64,000 nt of DNA from Pseudoxanthomonas sp. Root630 (lineage in GTDB: Bacteria > Pseudomonadota > Gammaproteobacteria > Xanthomonadales > Xanthomonadaceae). Position 1 is the stretch's first letter. Each line of letters opens with the position of its first letter. The translations under genes were made by a program, and so were the position numbers. The stretch covers positions 107,142 to 171,141 of the forward strand of contig NZ_LMGY01000017.1 of NCBI RefSeq assembly GCF_001427585.1, read 5' to 3'. Positions 52,499 to 61,267 of the stretch are shown here, piece by piece. The notes beneath the pieces are model-generated. The model made no database searches and was not told the DNA's origin. It saw only the letters and a list, made by a program, of their open reading frames with translations.

Positions 52499-54697
52499 GT
52501 GCTCACGCTTCGCCTGACTCTCGCGCTGTTCGTTTTCCTGCTGGTGCCCGGCGCGGCGGCGAAGGACGACGTCTCCGGCTACCGCTGGCGCAATGTCGCC
52601 ATCGGAGGCGGCGGCTTCGTCAGCGGCCTGGTCTTCCATCCGCACGAGAAAGGCCTGCTGTACGCCCGTACCGACATCGGCGGCGCCTACCGCTGGCAGC
52701 CGCGCGAGCAGCGTTGGCAGCCGCTGATGGACTGGATGGGCCACGAGGACAGCGGCCGTTTCGGCGTGGAGAGCCTCGCGCTGGATCCGTCCGATCCCGA
52801 TCGCCTCTATCTCGCCGTCGGCACCTATCTGCATGAGCGTGGGCAGGATGGCGTGATCCTGCGTTCCACCGATCGCGGCGCGACGTTCCAGCGCGCCGCG
52901 TTGCCGTTCAAGCTGGGCGGCAACGAACAAGGGCGCGGCAACGGCGAGCGCCTCGCGGTCGATCCGAACGACGGCCGCGTGCTGCTGTTCGGCACGCGTG
53001 CCAATGGCCTGTGGCGGAGCGACGACGCCGGCGCGACATGGCGCGAGGCATCGGGCTTCCCTGCCATCGCCAAGGCGAGGTCGGCGTGGGCCGCGGGCTG
53101 GCGCGACCTGCGGCCGGTGGGCATCGCGTTCGTGGTGTTCGATCCGGTCGATGGCGCGAAGGGCGCGCCGACGAAGACGATCTACGCCGGTGTTTCGACG
53201 AACGAGACCAGCCTCTACCGCTCGCGCGATGGCGGCGCGACCTGGCAGGCCGTGCCCGGCCAACCCGTCGGGCTGCGCCCCAGCCACATGGTGCGCGACG
53301 CGCGCGGCCGCTGGCTGCTGAGCTACGGCGACGAGCCCGGGCCCAACAACATGGCCGATGGCGCCGTCTGGCGCTTCGACCCCATCGCCGATCGCTGGGA
53401 GGACATCACGCCGGTGCGCCGCTCGAAGGCCGATGCCGGCTTCGGTTGGGGCGCCGTGGCGGTGGACGCGACGGATCCCGACATCATCATCGCCAGCACG
53501 TTCCGCCGCTACCAGCCGCACGACGATATCTATCGCAGCCTCGATGGCGGGCGCACGTGGACGGCGCTGTTCCCGCGTTCCGGCTTCGACCATGCCTCTG
53601 CGCCCTGGACGCAGGATGCCAAGCCCCACTGGATGGCCGACCTCGAAATCGATCCGTTCGATGCCAACCGCCTGCTGTTCGTCACCGGCTATGGCGTGTG
53701 GGCGTCCACCAATGCGAAGGCCTTCGACGCAGGCGCCGAGATGACGTGGCACTTCGAGCAGGCGGGCTTCGAGGAAACGGTGCCGCTGGCGCTGGCCAGT
53801 CCGCCGCAGGGCGCGCACCTGGTGAGCGGCCTCGGCGATGTGGACGGTTTCGTCCACGACGATCTCGATGTGTCGCAGCAGCGTTTCGCCGGCGTGCGCT
53901 TCTCCAATACCGAAAGCCTGGCCTTCGCCGGCCGCGCACCGCAGGTGATGGTGCGCACGGGCTACTTCCATAACCGGCCGGAAGGCGCGGTGCGCGGCGC
54001 ATGGTCGAAGGATGGCGGCCGCACGTGGACGGCCTTCGCGACCGAGCCGGCCGATGGCGAAGGCGCCGGGCAGATCACGCTCGCCGCCGATGGCAAGCGC
54101 GCGATCTGGCATCCGCGCAATGGCGAGCACCATTGGATCACCGCCGACATGGGCGGGCGCTGGCAACCGGTGAAGGGCCTGCCGAAGACCGCGGTGGTGG
54201 AGGCCGACCGCGTCGATGAGGGCATCTACTACGGCTTCGATGCGATCAGCGGCAAGCTGTACGTCAGCGGCAACGGCGGCGTCGCCTTCGAGGAAGTGCG
54301 CGCGCCGGTAGGCGCGATCGGCGACTGGTACCGCGCCGAGATCCGGCCGCACCCGGAGAAGACGGGCGAGGCCTGGATCGCCGCGTCGTGGCGTGGACTG
54401 TTGCATCTCGCGCCCGGCAAGCTGGAGCGCGTGCCCGGCGTGGACAACGTCATGTCCGTGGGCCTGGGCAAGCCGGCGAAGGCGGGCGATGCGCCGGTGC
54501 TGTTCGTGTACGGCGAGGTGCGCGGGCAGCGTGGCCTGTTCCGTTCGGACGATGGCGGGCGCCGCTGGCAGCGCATCGATGATGACGCACTGCGATTCGG
54601 CGGCATCATCCGCCATGTGACAGGCGATCCCCGCCTGCATGGCCGCGTCTACTTCGGCACCGAAGGGCGCGGCATCTGGTACGGAGATCCGGAATGA
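52499..54697 (+). CDS. GH74 endo-xyloglucanase, GTG start
   Basis: 732 aa. Signal peptide (ends PGAAA), then the two seven-bladed propellers of GH74 with BNR-type repeats (STDRGATF, SDDAGATWRE, SRDGGATWQ, SLDGGRTWT, SKDGGRTWT). Catalytic Asp in ARTDIGGAYRW (D59) and in GDVDGFVHDD near residue 440. It cuts the xyloglucan backbone. GTG 52499 is chosen for the ribosome site AGGAG 6 nt upstream and because a signal peptide follows at once. Its stop overlaps the next ATG by 4 nt. No carbohydrate-binding module is attached. Confidence 0.92.
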   Translation: MLTLRLTLALFVFLLVPGAAAKDDVSGYRWRNVAIGGGGFVSGLVFHPHEKGLLYARTDIGGAYRWQPREQRWQPLMDWMGHEDSGRFGVESLALDPSDPDRLYLAVGTYLHERGQDGVILRSTDRGATFQRAALPFKLGGNEQGRGNGERLAVDPNDGRVLLFGTRANGLWRSDDAGATWREASGFPAIAKARSAWAAGWRDLRPVGIAFVVFDPVDGAKGAPTKTIYAGVSTNETSLYRSRDGGATWQAVPGQPVGLRPSHMVRDARGRWLLSYGDEPGPNNMADGAVWRFDPIADRWEDITPVRRSKADAGFGWGAVAVDATDPDIIIASTFRRYQPHDDIYRSLDGGRTWTALFPRSGFDHASAPWTQDAKPHWMADLEIDPFDANRLLFVTGYGVWASTNAKAFDAGAEMTWHFEQAGFEETVPLALASPPQGAHLVSGLGDVDGFVHDDLDVSQQRFAGVRFSNTESLAFAGRAPQVMVRTGYFHNRPEGAVRGAWSKDGGRTWTAFATEPADGEGAGQITLAADGKRAIWHPRNGEHHWITADMGGRWQPVKGLPKTAVVEADRVDEGIYYGFDAISGKLYVSGNGGVAFEEVRAPVGAIGDWYRAEIRPHPEKTGEAWIAASWRGLLHLAPGKLERVPGVDNVMSVGLGKPAKAGDAPVLFVYGEVRGQRGLFRSDDGGRRWQRIDDDALRFGGIIRHVTGDPRLHGRVYFGTEGRGIWYGDPE

Positions 54698-56601
54698 TTC
54701 GAGCTGTCCCGTTGTTGCTGGGCCTGTTGGCCATCCCTGCCGCGCAGGCGGTTGAGCTGCCCCGCCTCTTCGCCGACGGCATGGTCGTGCAGCGCGACCA
54801 GCCGGTGCGCGTCTGGGGCGAGGCCGCGCCCGGTGCGCGCGTGCACGTGACCTTCGCTGGCCGCGAGGCCACGGCGCAGGCCGCAGCCGATGGACGCTGG
54901 TCGCTGGCGTTGCCCGCGCAGACGGCGGGCGGTCCGCACGTGATGCGCATCGACGATGGCACGCAACCGCGCGTGCTGCGCGACGTGCTGGTCGGTGATG
55001 TGTGGCTGGCCAGCGGACAGTCGAACATGGAGTGGCCGATCGCGCAGTCCGCCGATCCCGAGGCAGAAGCCGCGCGCGCGACCGACCCGCAGATCCGCCA
55101 TTTCAAGATTCCCAAGTCGTGGGCCGGCGAACCGCAGGCGCAACTGGAAGGCGGCGAATGGGTGGCGTCGTCGCCGCAGGCCGCACCGAAATTCTCGGCT
55201 GCCGCCCATTTCTTCGCGCGCGAGCTGCGCAAGGCTACCGGCGTGCCGATCGGCATCATCGACAGCACCTGGGGCGGCAGCCGGATCGAGGCCTGGACCG
55301 ATGCCGCCACGCAGGGCGTGGATGCCGCCGCGCTGAAGGCGCAGGCCGAGCGCCTGCGCGCATCCGACGAGAGCGCACTGGTGCAGACGCGCGCCAACCT
55401 CGCGCACTGGAAGGCGGGTCCCGCCGACGACACAGGCTGGCAGGCTGCGGACTTCGATGCCCGCGACTGGCTGCCCATCACCGTGCCGTCGCTGTGGGAG
55501 AAAGCGGGCTGGACCGGCATGGATGGCATCGGCTGGTATCGCGCCACCTTCACCCTCACCGCGGCGGAAGCGAAGAACGGCCTCACCCTGGGCGTGGGCC
55601 GCATCGACGATTCCGACACCACGTGGGTCAACGGCACGCAGGTCGGGCAGACGCGCATGCAGTACAACCTGCCGCGTCGCTACACAGTGCCGGCGTCCGT
55701 TTTGCGCGCAGGCGTCAACCATGTCGCCGTGCGTGTTTCGGACACGGGCGGCGGTGGCGGCATCCATGGCCAGGCCGACGAAGTGTTCGTGCAGCCCGAC
55801 GGTGCTGGCGCGCGTCCGCTGGCGGACTGGTCGTTCCGGCCGGCCAACGTCACCCTGGCGTTGATCGACGACAAGAACCAGCACCCCACGCTGCTCTACA
55901 ACCGGATGATCCATCCGCTGCAGCCGTATGCCATTCGCGGCGTGATCTGGTACCAGGGCGAATCGAATGCGAACACGGTGGCGGATGCGCTGGAATACCG
56001 CACCCGGTTCCCCGCGATGATCCAACAGTGGCGCCGCCAGTGGCAGGCGCCCGACCTGCCGTTCCTGTGGGTGCAACTGGCGAACTTCTCCTCCGGCGTC
56101 GACCAGGGCGACCAGAGCCCGTGGGCGGTACTGCGCGAATCGCAGTCGGCCACGCTCTCGCTGCCGGCCACCGCGCAGGTGGTGACCATCGACATCGGCA
56201 ATCCGGCCGACATCCATCCGCTTAACAAGCAGGACGTCGGCAAGCGGCTTGCGCTGGCGGCGCGGCACGTCGCGTACGGCGAATCGCTGGTCTATCACGG
56301 GCCGGTCCACACGCAGGCGGCGTTCTCGGCCGGCACCGCGACCCTCGCGTTCGATGGTGGCGGCAGCGCCCTCGCCGTGCGCGGAGGCGGCGCGCGTGTG
56401 CGCGGCTTCGCGCTGGCCGGTGCCGATCGCGTCTTCCATCCGGCCGAGGCCTCGCTTGTCGATGGTCGTGTCGTGGTGCGCAGCTCGGCGGTGAAGACGC
56501 CGGTGGCCGTGCGCTACGGCTGGTCCGACAACCCGGCCGATGCCGACCTGATCAACGCGGCGGGCCTGCCTGCCTCGCCCTTCCGCACGGATGCGTGGTG
56601 A
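54694..56601 (+). CDS. sialate O-acetylesterase-like CE20 xyloglucan acetylesterase
   Basis: 635 aa, signal peptide to about residue 19. SGNH hydrolase split by an inserted jelly-roll: Ser110 in SGQSNMEWP, Gly/Asn block GVIWYQGESNAN, and the Asp/His pair in NPADIHPLNK; the insert (about 240-370) contains WYRATFTL and VNGTQVGQT, like a galactose-binding fold. This is the layout of the Xanthomonas CE20 esterase that removes acetyl groups from xyloglucan galactose. Annotation as sialate esterase would be by family only; no sialic acid genes are near. Confidence 0.88.
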   Translation: MIRAVPLLLGLLAIPAAQAVELPRLFADGMVVQRDQPVRVWGEAAPGARVHVTFAGREATAQAAADGRWSLALPAQTAGGPHVMRIDDGTQPRVLRDVLVGDVWLASGQSNMEWPIAQSADPEAEAARATDPQIRHFKIPKSWAGEPQAQLEGGEWVASSPQAAPKFSAAAHFFARELRKATGVPIGIIDSTWGGSRIEAWTDAATQGVDAAALKAQAERLRASDESALVQTRANLAHWKAGPADDTGWQAADFDARDWLPITVPSLWEKAGWTGMDGIGWYRATFTLTAAEAKNGLTLGVGRIDDSDTTWVNGTQVGQTRMQYNLPRRYTVPASVLRAGVNHVAVRVSDTGGGGGIHGQADEVFVQPDGAGARPLADWSFRPANVTLALIDDKNQHPTLLYNRMIHPLQPYAIRGVIWYQGESNANTVADALEYRTRFPAMIQQWRRQWQAPDLPFLWVQLANFSSGVDQGDQSPWAVLRESQSATLSLPATAQVVTIDIGNPADIHPLNKQDVGKRLALAARHVAYGESLVYHGPVHTQAAFSAGTATLAFDGGGSALAVRGGGARVRGFALAGADRVFHPAEASLVDGRVVVRSSAVKTPVAVRYGWSDNPADADLINAAGLPASPFRTDAW

Positions 56602-56608
56602 CCCCGGA

Positions 56609-58291
56609 ATGCCTTCGATGATGCCCCACCGCCTGTTGCTCCTGTCGCTTGTCGCGTTGCTCGGCCTGGCCGCCTGCCAACCCTCCGGAAAAGGCGATGC
56701 GCCGGCCACGGCGAAGGGCGACGGCGCGGCCGATGCGTCCGGTGCCACGCCGATCCCGCAGATCCCGCAGATCGTCAGCAAGGACGGCCGCCATGCCCTG
56801 ATGGTCGATGGCGCGCCGTTCCTGATCCTCGGCGCGCAGGTCAACAACTCCAGCAACTGGCCGCAGGCGCTGGACGACGTCTGGCCCGCCATCGACGTGG
56901 TCAAGCCGAACACGGTGATGGTGCCGGTGGCCTGGGAGCAGGTCGAAGCGAAGGAAGGCACCTTCGATTTCTCCTTCGTCGACGTGCTGCTCAAGCAGGC
57001 GCGCGAGAAGGACGTGCGCCTGGTGCTGCTGTGGTTCGCGACCTGGAAGAACAACGGCCCGAACTACGCGCCGGCCTGGGTCAAGCTGGACAACGGCCGC
57101 TTCCCGCGGGTCATCACCGCCGACGGCCGTACGCTGAACTCGCTGTCGCCGCACGCGCAGGCCACGCTGGACGCCGACCGCAAGGCGTTCGTCGCCCTGA
57201 TGACGCACCTGAAGGCCGCCGATCCGCAGCGCACCGTCATCATGGTGCAACCGCAGAACGAGCCGGGCACCTACGGCAGCGTGCGGGATTTCTCGCCGCT
57301 GGCGCAGAAGGTGTTCGAAGGCCCGGTGCCCGACGCGTTGCTGAAGAAGCTCGGCAAGACGCCCGGTACGTGGCGCGAGGTGTTCGGCGCCGACGCGGAC
57401 GAGTACTTCCACGCCTGGCATATCGCGCACTACATCGACCAGGTCGCCGAGGCCGGCAAGGCGGTCTATCCGTTGCCGATGCTGGTGAATGCAGCGCTGC
57501 GCGGGCCGTTCAATCCGGGCCAGCCGGGTCAGTACGCCAGCGGTGGCCCCACCGACAACGTGCTGGACGTGTACAAGGCCGCCGCGCCGCATATCGACGT
57601 ACTCGCGCCCGACATCTACATGCCGGAGTACACGCACTACACGACGGTACTCGATCGCTACTCGCGCCCCGACAACCCGTTGTTCGTCGCCGAGACCGGC
57701 AACCGCGAGGAATACCCGCGCTACTTCTTCTCCGCCTTGGGCGAACAGGCCATCGGCTGGTCGCCGTTCGGCATCGACTACTCGCGCTATTCCAACTGGC
57801 CGCTCGGCGCCAAGCACCTGGACGAGAAGGCGTTGGAGTCGTTCGCGTTGAACTACGCCATCGTGCGGCCGGCGGCGCGCGTCATCGCGCAGGCGAGCTT
57901 CGAGGACAAGGTGCGCGGCACCGCCGAGCAGCCCGGACAGGCCGTGCAGACGGTGAAGATCGACGACCGCTGGAACATGGTGGTCACCTACGGCGTGCCG
58001 CAGTTCTGGTTCCAGGGCGAACCGCCGGGCAATCCCGAACCGATCGGCCGCGCGCTGGTGGTGCAGCTGGGGCCGGATGAGTTCCTGGTCGCCGGCGCGC
58101 ATGCCCGCATCAACATCAATGCCGCCGATCCGGCCGTTGCCGCACGGCAGATCTACGAGTACGTCGATGAAGGCACGTTCGTCGACGGCAAGTGGGTCTT
58201 CCGGCGCCGCTGGAACGGCGACCAGACGGACTACGGCCTCAACTTCTCCAGCGTCCCGCAGTTGCTGCGGGTGAAGCTGGCGACCTACTGA
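56609..58291 (+). CDS. GH35 beta-galactosidase with DUF5597 domain, lipoprotein
   Basis: 560 aa. Lipobox LGLAAC near residue 23 predicts a lipoprotein, so the enzyme is membrane-tethered. GH35 barrel with acid/base Glu in VQPQNEPGTYG and nucleophile Glu in FVAETGNRE; the C-terminal half is DUF5597-like. It removes beta-1,2-galactose from xyloglucan side chains after fucose is taken off. ATG 56609 is used; ATG 56618 gives the same protein without three residues. It begins 7 bp after the esterase stop. Confidence 0.9.
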   Translation: MPSMMPHRLLLLSLVALLGLAACQPSGKGDAPATAKGDGAADASGATPIPQIPQIVSKDGRHALMVDGAPFLILGAQVNNSSNWPQALDDVWPAIDVVKPNTVMVPVAWEQVEAKEGTFDFSFVDVLLKQAREKDVRLVLLWFATWKNNGPNYAPAWVKLDNGRFPRVITADGRTLNSLSPHAQATLDADRKAFVALMTHLKAADPQRTVIMVQPQNEPGTYGSVRDFSPLAQKVFEGPVPDALLKKLGKTPGTWREVFGADADEYFHAWHIAHYIDQVAEAGKAVYPLPMLVNAALRGPFNPGQPGQYASGGPTDNVLDVYKAAAPHIDVLAPDIYMPEYTHYTTVLDRYSRPDNPLFVAETGNREEYPRYFFSALGEQAIGWSPFGIDYSRYSNWPLGAKHLDEKALESFALNYAIVRPAARVIAQASFEDKVRGTAEQPGQAVQTVKIDDRWNMVVTYGVPQFWFQGEPPGNPEPIGRALVVQLGPDEFLVAGAHARININAADPAVAARQIYEYVDEGTFVDGKWVFRRRWNGDQTDYGLNFSSVPQLLRVKLATY

Positions 58292-58300
58292 TCGATCCGC

Positions 58301-58319
58301 GGACCGGCCGTGCCGGTCC
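58301..58319 (+). terminator. intercistronic hairpin between GH35 and GH31
   Basis: Perfect 8-bp stem GGACCGGC/GCCGGTCC with CGT loop, 9 bp after the GH35 stop, 40 bp before the GH31 start. No T-run. Probably an mRNA processing or stability element within the operon. Confidence 0.45.
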
Positions 58320-58359
58320 CAGAACCCGGGTGCCCACGCGCCCGAACGAGGAGCAAGCG

Positions 58360-61206
58360 ATGGGTTACTTGAAGACGTTGACGGTGCCGCTGCTGGCCCT
58401 GGCCGCAGCGGGCGCCAACGCCGCAGGGCAGGGCGCCGTCGAGAAGATCGACCATGGCGTGATCGTGCGGCCGGCGGATGCCGCCGCCGCCGACGTGAAG
58501 GTCGAAGCGGTCGCGCCGGGCATCCTGCGCGTGATGGCCGATCCCGATGGCGATTTCGCGCGCACGCCCAGCCTGATGCGCGCGAAGACCGGTGCGCCGC
58601 CGGCGGTGAAGGTGGGCGAATCCGCCGGGCAGGTGACGGTCAGTACGCAGGGCATCTCGGCGAAGGTCGATGCGCGCACGGGCCGGGTCAGCTTCTTCGA
58701 CGCCGACGGCAAGCCGTTGCTGGCCGAGCGTGCGCGCAGCTTTACGCCGACGAAGGTCGAGGGCAAGGATTACTACAGCATCCGCCAGCGCTTCGATTCA
58801 TCCGATGACGAAGCCTTCTACGGCACCGGCCTGCACCAGCAAGGCTGGATGAACCTCAAGGGCCGCGATGTCGAACTGCTCCAGCACAACATCGACAAGG
58901 CGATTCCCTACCTCGTCTCCACGCGCCACTACGGCATCCTGTGGGACAGCAACGCGATCACCCGCTACGGCGATCCGCGCGGCCTGCAGCCGCTGGGCGC
59001 GTCGCTGGACCTGTTCGACGCGCAGGGCAAGCCAGGCGCGCTGACGGCGCGCTACACCGTCAACGGCAAGCAGGTGGTCGAGCGTCGCGAAAGCGAAGTG
59101 AATTACCAGTACATCAAGGACCTGGCGAACTTCCCGGCAAAGGGAAAGAACCTCGCCACCGGCGGTCGCAGCGACGTGGTGTGGGAAGGCGAGATCGCGG
59201 CGCGCAGCGACGGTCGCCACACCTTCTCGTTGTACAACAGCGAGTACGCCAAGCTCTACATCGACGGCGAGCTGGTGCTCGACCGCTGGCGCCAGAACTG
59301 GAACCCGTGGCACCACGAGTTCGCGCTGGAGATGAAGGCCGGCCAGCGCCACACGGTGAAGCTGGTGTGGGATCGCATCGAGCCGTCCTACATCGCGCTG
59401 CTGCATCGCGATCCGCTGCCGGCCGACGAAGCGAAGGACCTGTCGATCTGGTCCGAGGCTGCGCAGGCCATCGACTACTACGTGGTCGCCGGCGACGACG
59501 CCGACCAGGTGCTGGCCGGCTACCGCACGCTGACCGGCAAGGCCGTGCTGCTGCCGAAGTGGTCGTACGGCTTCTGGCAGAGCCGCGAGCGCTACAAGAC
59601 CCAGGCCGAACTGACCGGCGCGCTGGACGAGTACCGCAAGCGCAAGCTGCCGATCGACGCCATCGTGCTCGACTGGTCGTACTGGCCGGAAGACGCCTGG
59701 GGTTCGCACGATTTCGATGCGAAGAACTTCCCGGACCCGGACGGCATGGTCGACCACGTCCACGACCAGCATGCGCAGATCATGATCTCGGTGTGGCCGA
59801 AGTTCTATCCGACCACCGCGAACTACAAGGAGCTCGACGCCGCCGGCCACATGTACCACCGCAACGTCGAGGTCGGCGAGCTGGACTGGATCGGCAAGGG
59901 CTACCTCAATTCCTTCTACGACCCGTACTCGAAGGAAGCGCAGGACATCTTCTGGCGCCAGGTCAACGGCAAGCTCAACGCGAAAGGCTTCGATGCGTGG
60001 TGGCTGGATGCCAGCGAGCCGGACCTGCACAGCAACATCGACATCGGCGAGCGCAAGGCGCGCACCACGCCGACGTCGCTGGGTCCGTCGGTGGAGTTCT
60101 TCAACTCGTATCCGCTGGTGCATTCGGAAGGCGTCTACCGCGGCTCGCGCGAGCAGGATCCCGACAAGCGCGTCTTCATCCTGTCGCGTGCGTTCTTCGC
60201 AGGCCAGCAGCGTGCCGGTGCCGCGTTCTGGAGCGGCGACATCGTGCCGCGCTGGGACGACCTGCGCGAGCAGATCTCCGGCCTGGTCAATGCCTCGATG
60301 GCGGGCGCGCCCAACGTCAGCTTCGACATCGGCGGCTTCTCGCCGGAGAAGCGCTATGAGAACAAGGACCCCGCGCACCTGGCCGAGTGGCGCGAACTGA
60401 GCCTGCGCTGGTTCCAGCACGGCGCCTTCGTGCCGATCTTCCGCCTGCACGGCCAGTTCCCGTACCGCGAGATCTGGGAGATCGCACCGGAAGGCTCGCC
60501 GCACTACGACAGCTTCGTCCACTACCTGAAGCTGCGCTACACGCTGCTGCCCTACATCTACACGCTGGCCGGCGATACCTACCACCAGGACGGCACCTTG
60601 CTGCGCACGCTGGCGATGGACTTCCCGTCCGACCCCAAGGTGCGCGACATCGCCGACCAGTACCTGTTCGGCCCCGCGTTCCTGGTCGCGCCGGTGACGA
60701 CGTTCAAGGCGACCACGCGCCCGGTCTACCTGCCTGCGGGCACGAGCTGGATCGACTTCGAGACCGGCAAGCGCTACGACGGCGGACAGACGATCGAAGC
60801 GGCCGCACCGCTGCAGCGCATGCCGCTGTTCGTCCGTGCCGGTGCCATCGTGCCGCGCACCGTGGTGCAGCAGTACGTGGACGAGAAGCCCGATGCGCCG
60901 CTGACCATCGAGGTCTACACCGGCGCCGACGGCACGTTCTCGTTGTACGAGGACAACGGCCGCAGCTACGGCTACGAGCGTGGCGAATCCAGCCGCATTC
61001 CGTTGGCGTGGAACGAGAAGACCGGCGAGCTGCGGATCGGCGCGCGCGAAGGCCGCTATCCCGGCATGGTCGCGTCGCGCGACGTGCGGGTGCGCTTCAT
61101 CGACGGTCCCCGCGCCGATGCCGGCGCGCTGGAGCCGCAGGGCGACGTCACCGTCCGCTACGACGGCAAGGTGCAGGTCGTGCGTTTTCCCCGCACTGCA
61201 CGATGA
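58360..61206 (+). CDS. GH31 alpha-xylosidase with PA14 insert
   Basis: 948 aa, signal peptide to about 22 (GANAAG). N-terminal beta domain, then a PA14 domain at roughly 235-355 (DGRHTFSLYNSEYAKLYIDG), the GH31 barrel with the nucleophile Asp in WWLDASEPD near 549 and the acid/base in SGDIVPRWDDL, and C-terminal beta domains. The PA14 insert is a hallmark of xyloglucan alpha-xylosidases such as CjXyl31A. It removes non-reducing-end xylose from oligosaccharides in the periplasm. Ribosome site GAGGAG before ATG 58360. Confidence 0.92.
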   Translation: MGYLKTLTVPLLALAAAGANAAGQGAVEKIDHGVIVRPADAAAADVKVEAVAPGILRVMADPDGDFARTPSLMRAKTGAPPAVKVGESAGQVTVSTQGISAKVDARTGRVSFFDADGKPLLAERARSFTPTKVEGKDYYSIRQRFDSSDDEAFYGTGLHQQGWMNLKGRDVELLQHNIDKAIPYLVSTRHYGILWDSNAITRYGDPRGLQPLGASLDLFDAQGKPGALTARYTVNGKQVVERRESEVNYQYIKDLANFPAKGKNLATGGRSDVVWEGEIAARSDGRHTFSLYNSEYAKLYIDGELVLDRWRQNWNPWHHEFALEMKAGQRHTVKLVWDRIEPSYIALLHRDPLPADEAKDLSIWSEAAQAIDYYVVAGDDADQVLAGYRTLTGKAVLLPKWSYGFWQSRERYKTQAELTGALDEYRKRKLPIDAIVLDWSYWPEDAWGSHDFDAKNFPDPDGMVDHVHDQHAQIMISVWPKFYPTTANYKELDAAGHMYHRNVEVGELDWIGKGYLNSFYDPYSKEAQDIFWRQVNGKLNAKGFDAWWLDASEPDLHSNIDIGERKARTTPTSLGPSVEFFNSYPLVHSEGVYRGSREQDPDKRVFILSRAFFAGQQRAGAAFWSGDIVPRWDDLREQISGLVNASMAGAPNVSFDIGGFSPEKRYENKDPAHLAEWRELSLRWFQHGAFVPIFRLHGQFPYREIWEIAPEGSPHYDSFVHYLKLRYTLLPYIYTLAGDTYHQDGTLLRTLAMDFPSDPKVRDIADQYLFGPAFLVAPVTTFKATTRPVYLPAGTSWIDFETGKRYDGGQTIEAAAPLQRMPLFVRAGAIVPRTVVQQYVDEKPDAPLTIEVYTGADGTFSLYEDNGRSYGYERGESSRIPLAWNEKTGELRIGAREGRYPGMVASRDVRVRFIDGPRADAGALEPQGDVTVRYDGKVQVVRFPRTAR

Positions 61207-61267
61207 CAGGCGCGTGGTCGGGCGGCACCATGGTAACCGGTAGACAATATCTGTCCGGGAGGGCCGG

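Noticed and set aside
54694..56601. Sialic acid metabolism
   Set aside because: The SGNH family name suggests a sialate esterase, but no sialic acid genes are present and the locus is for xyloglucan.
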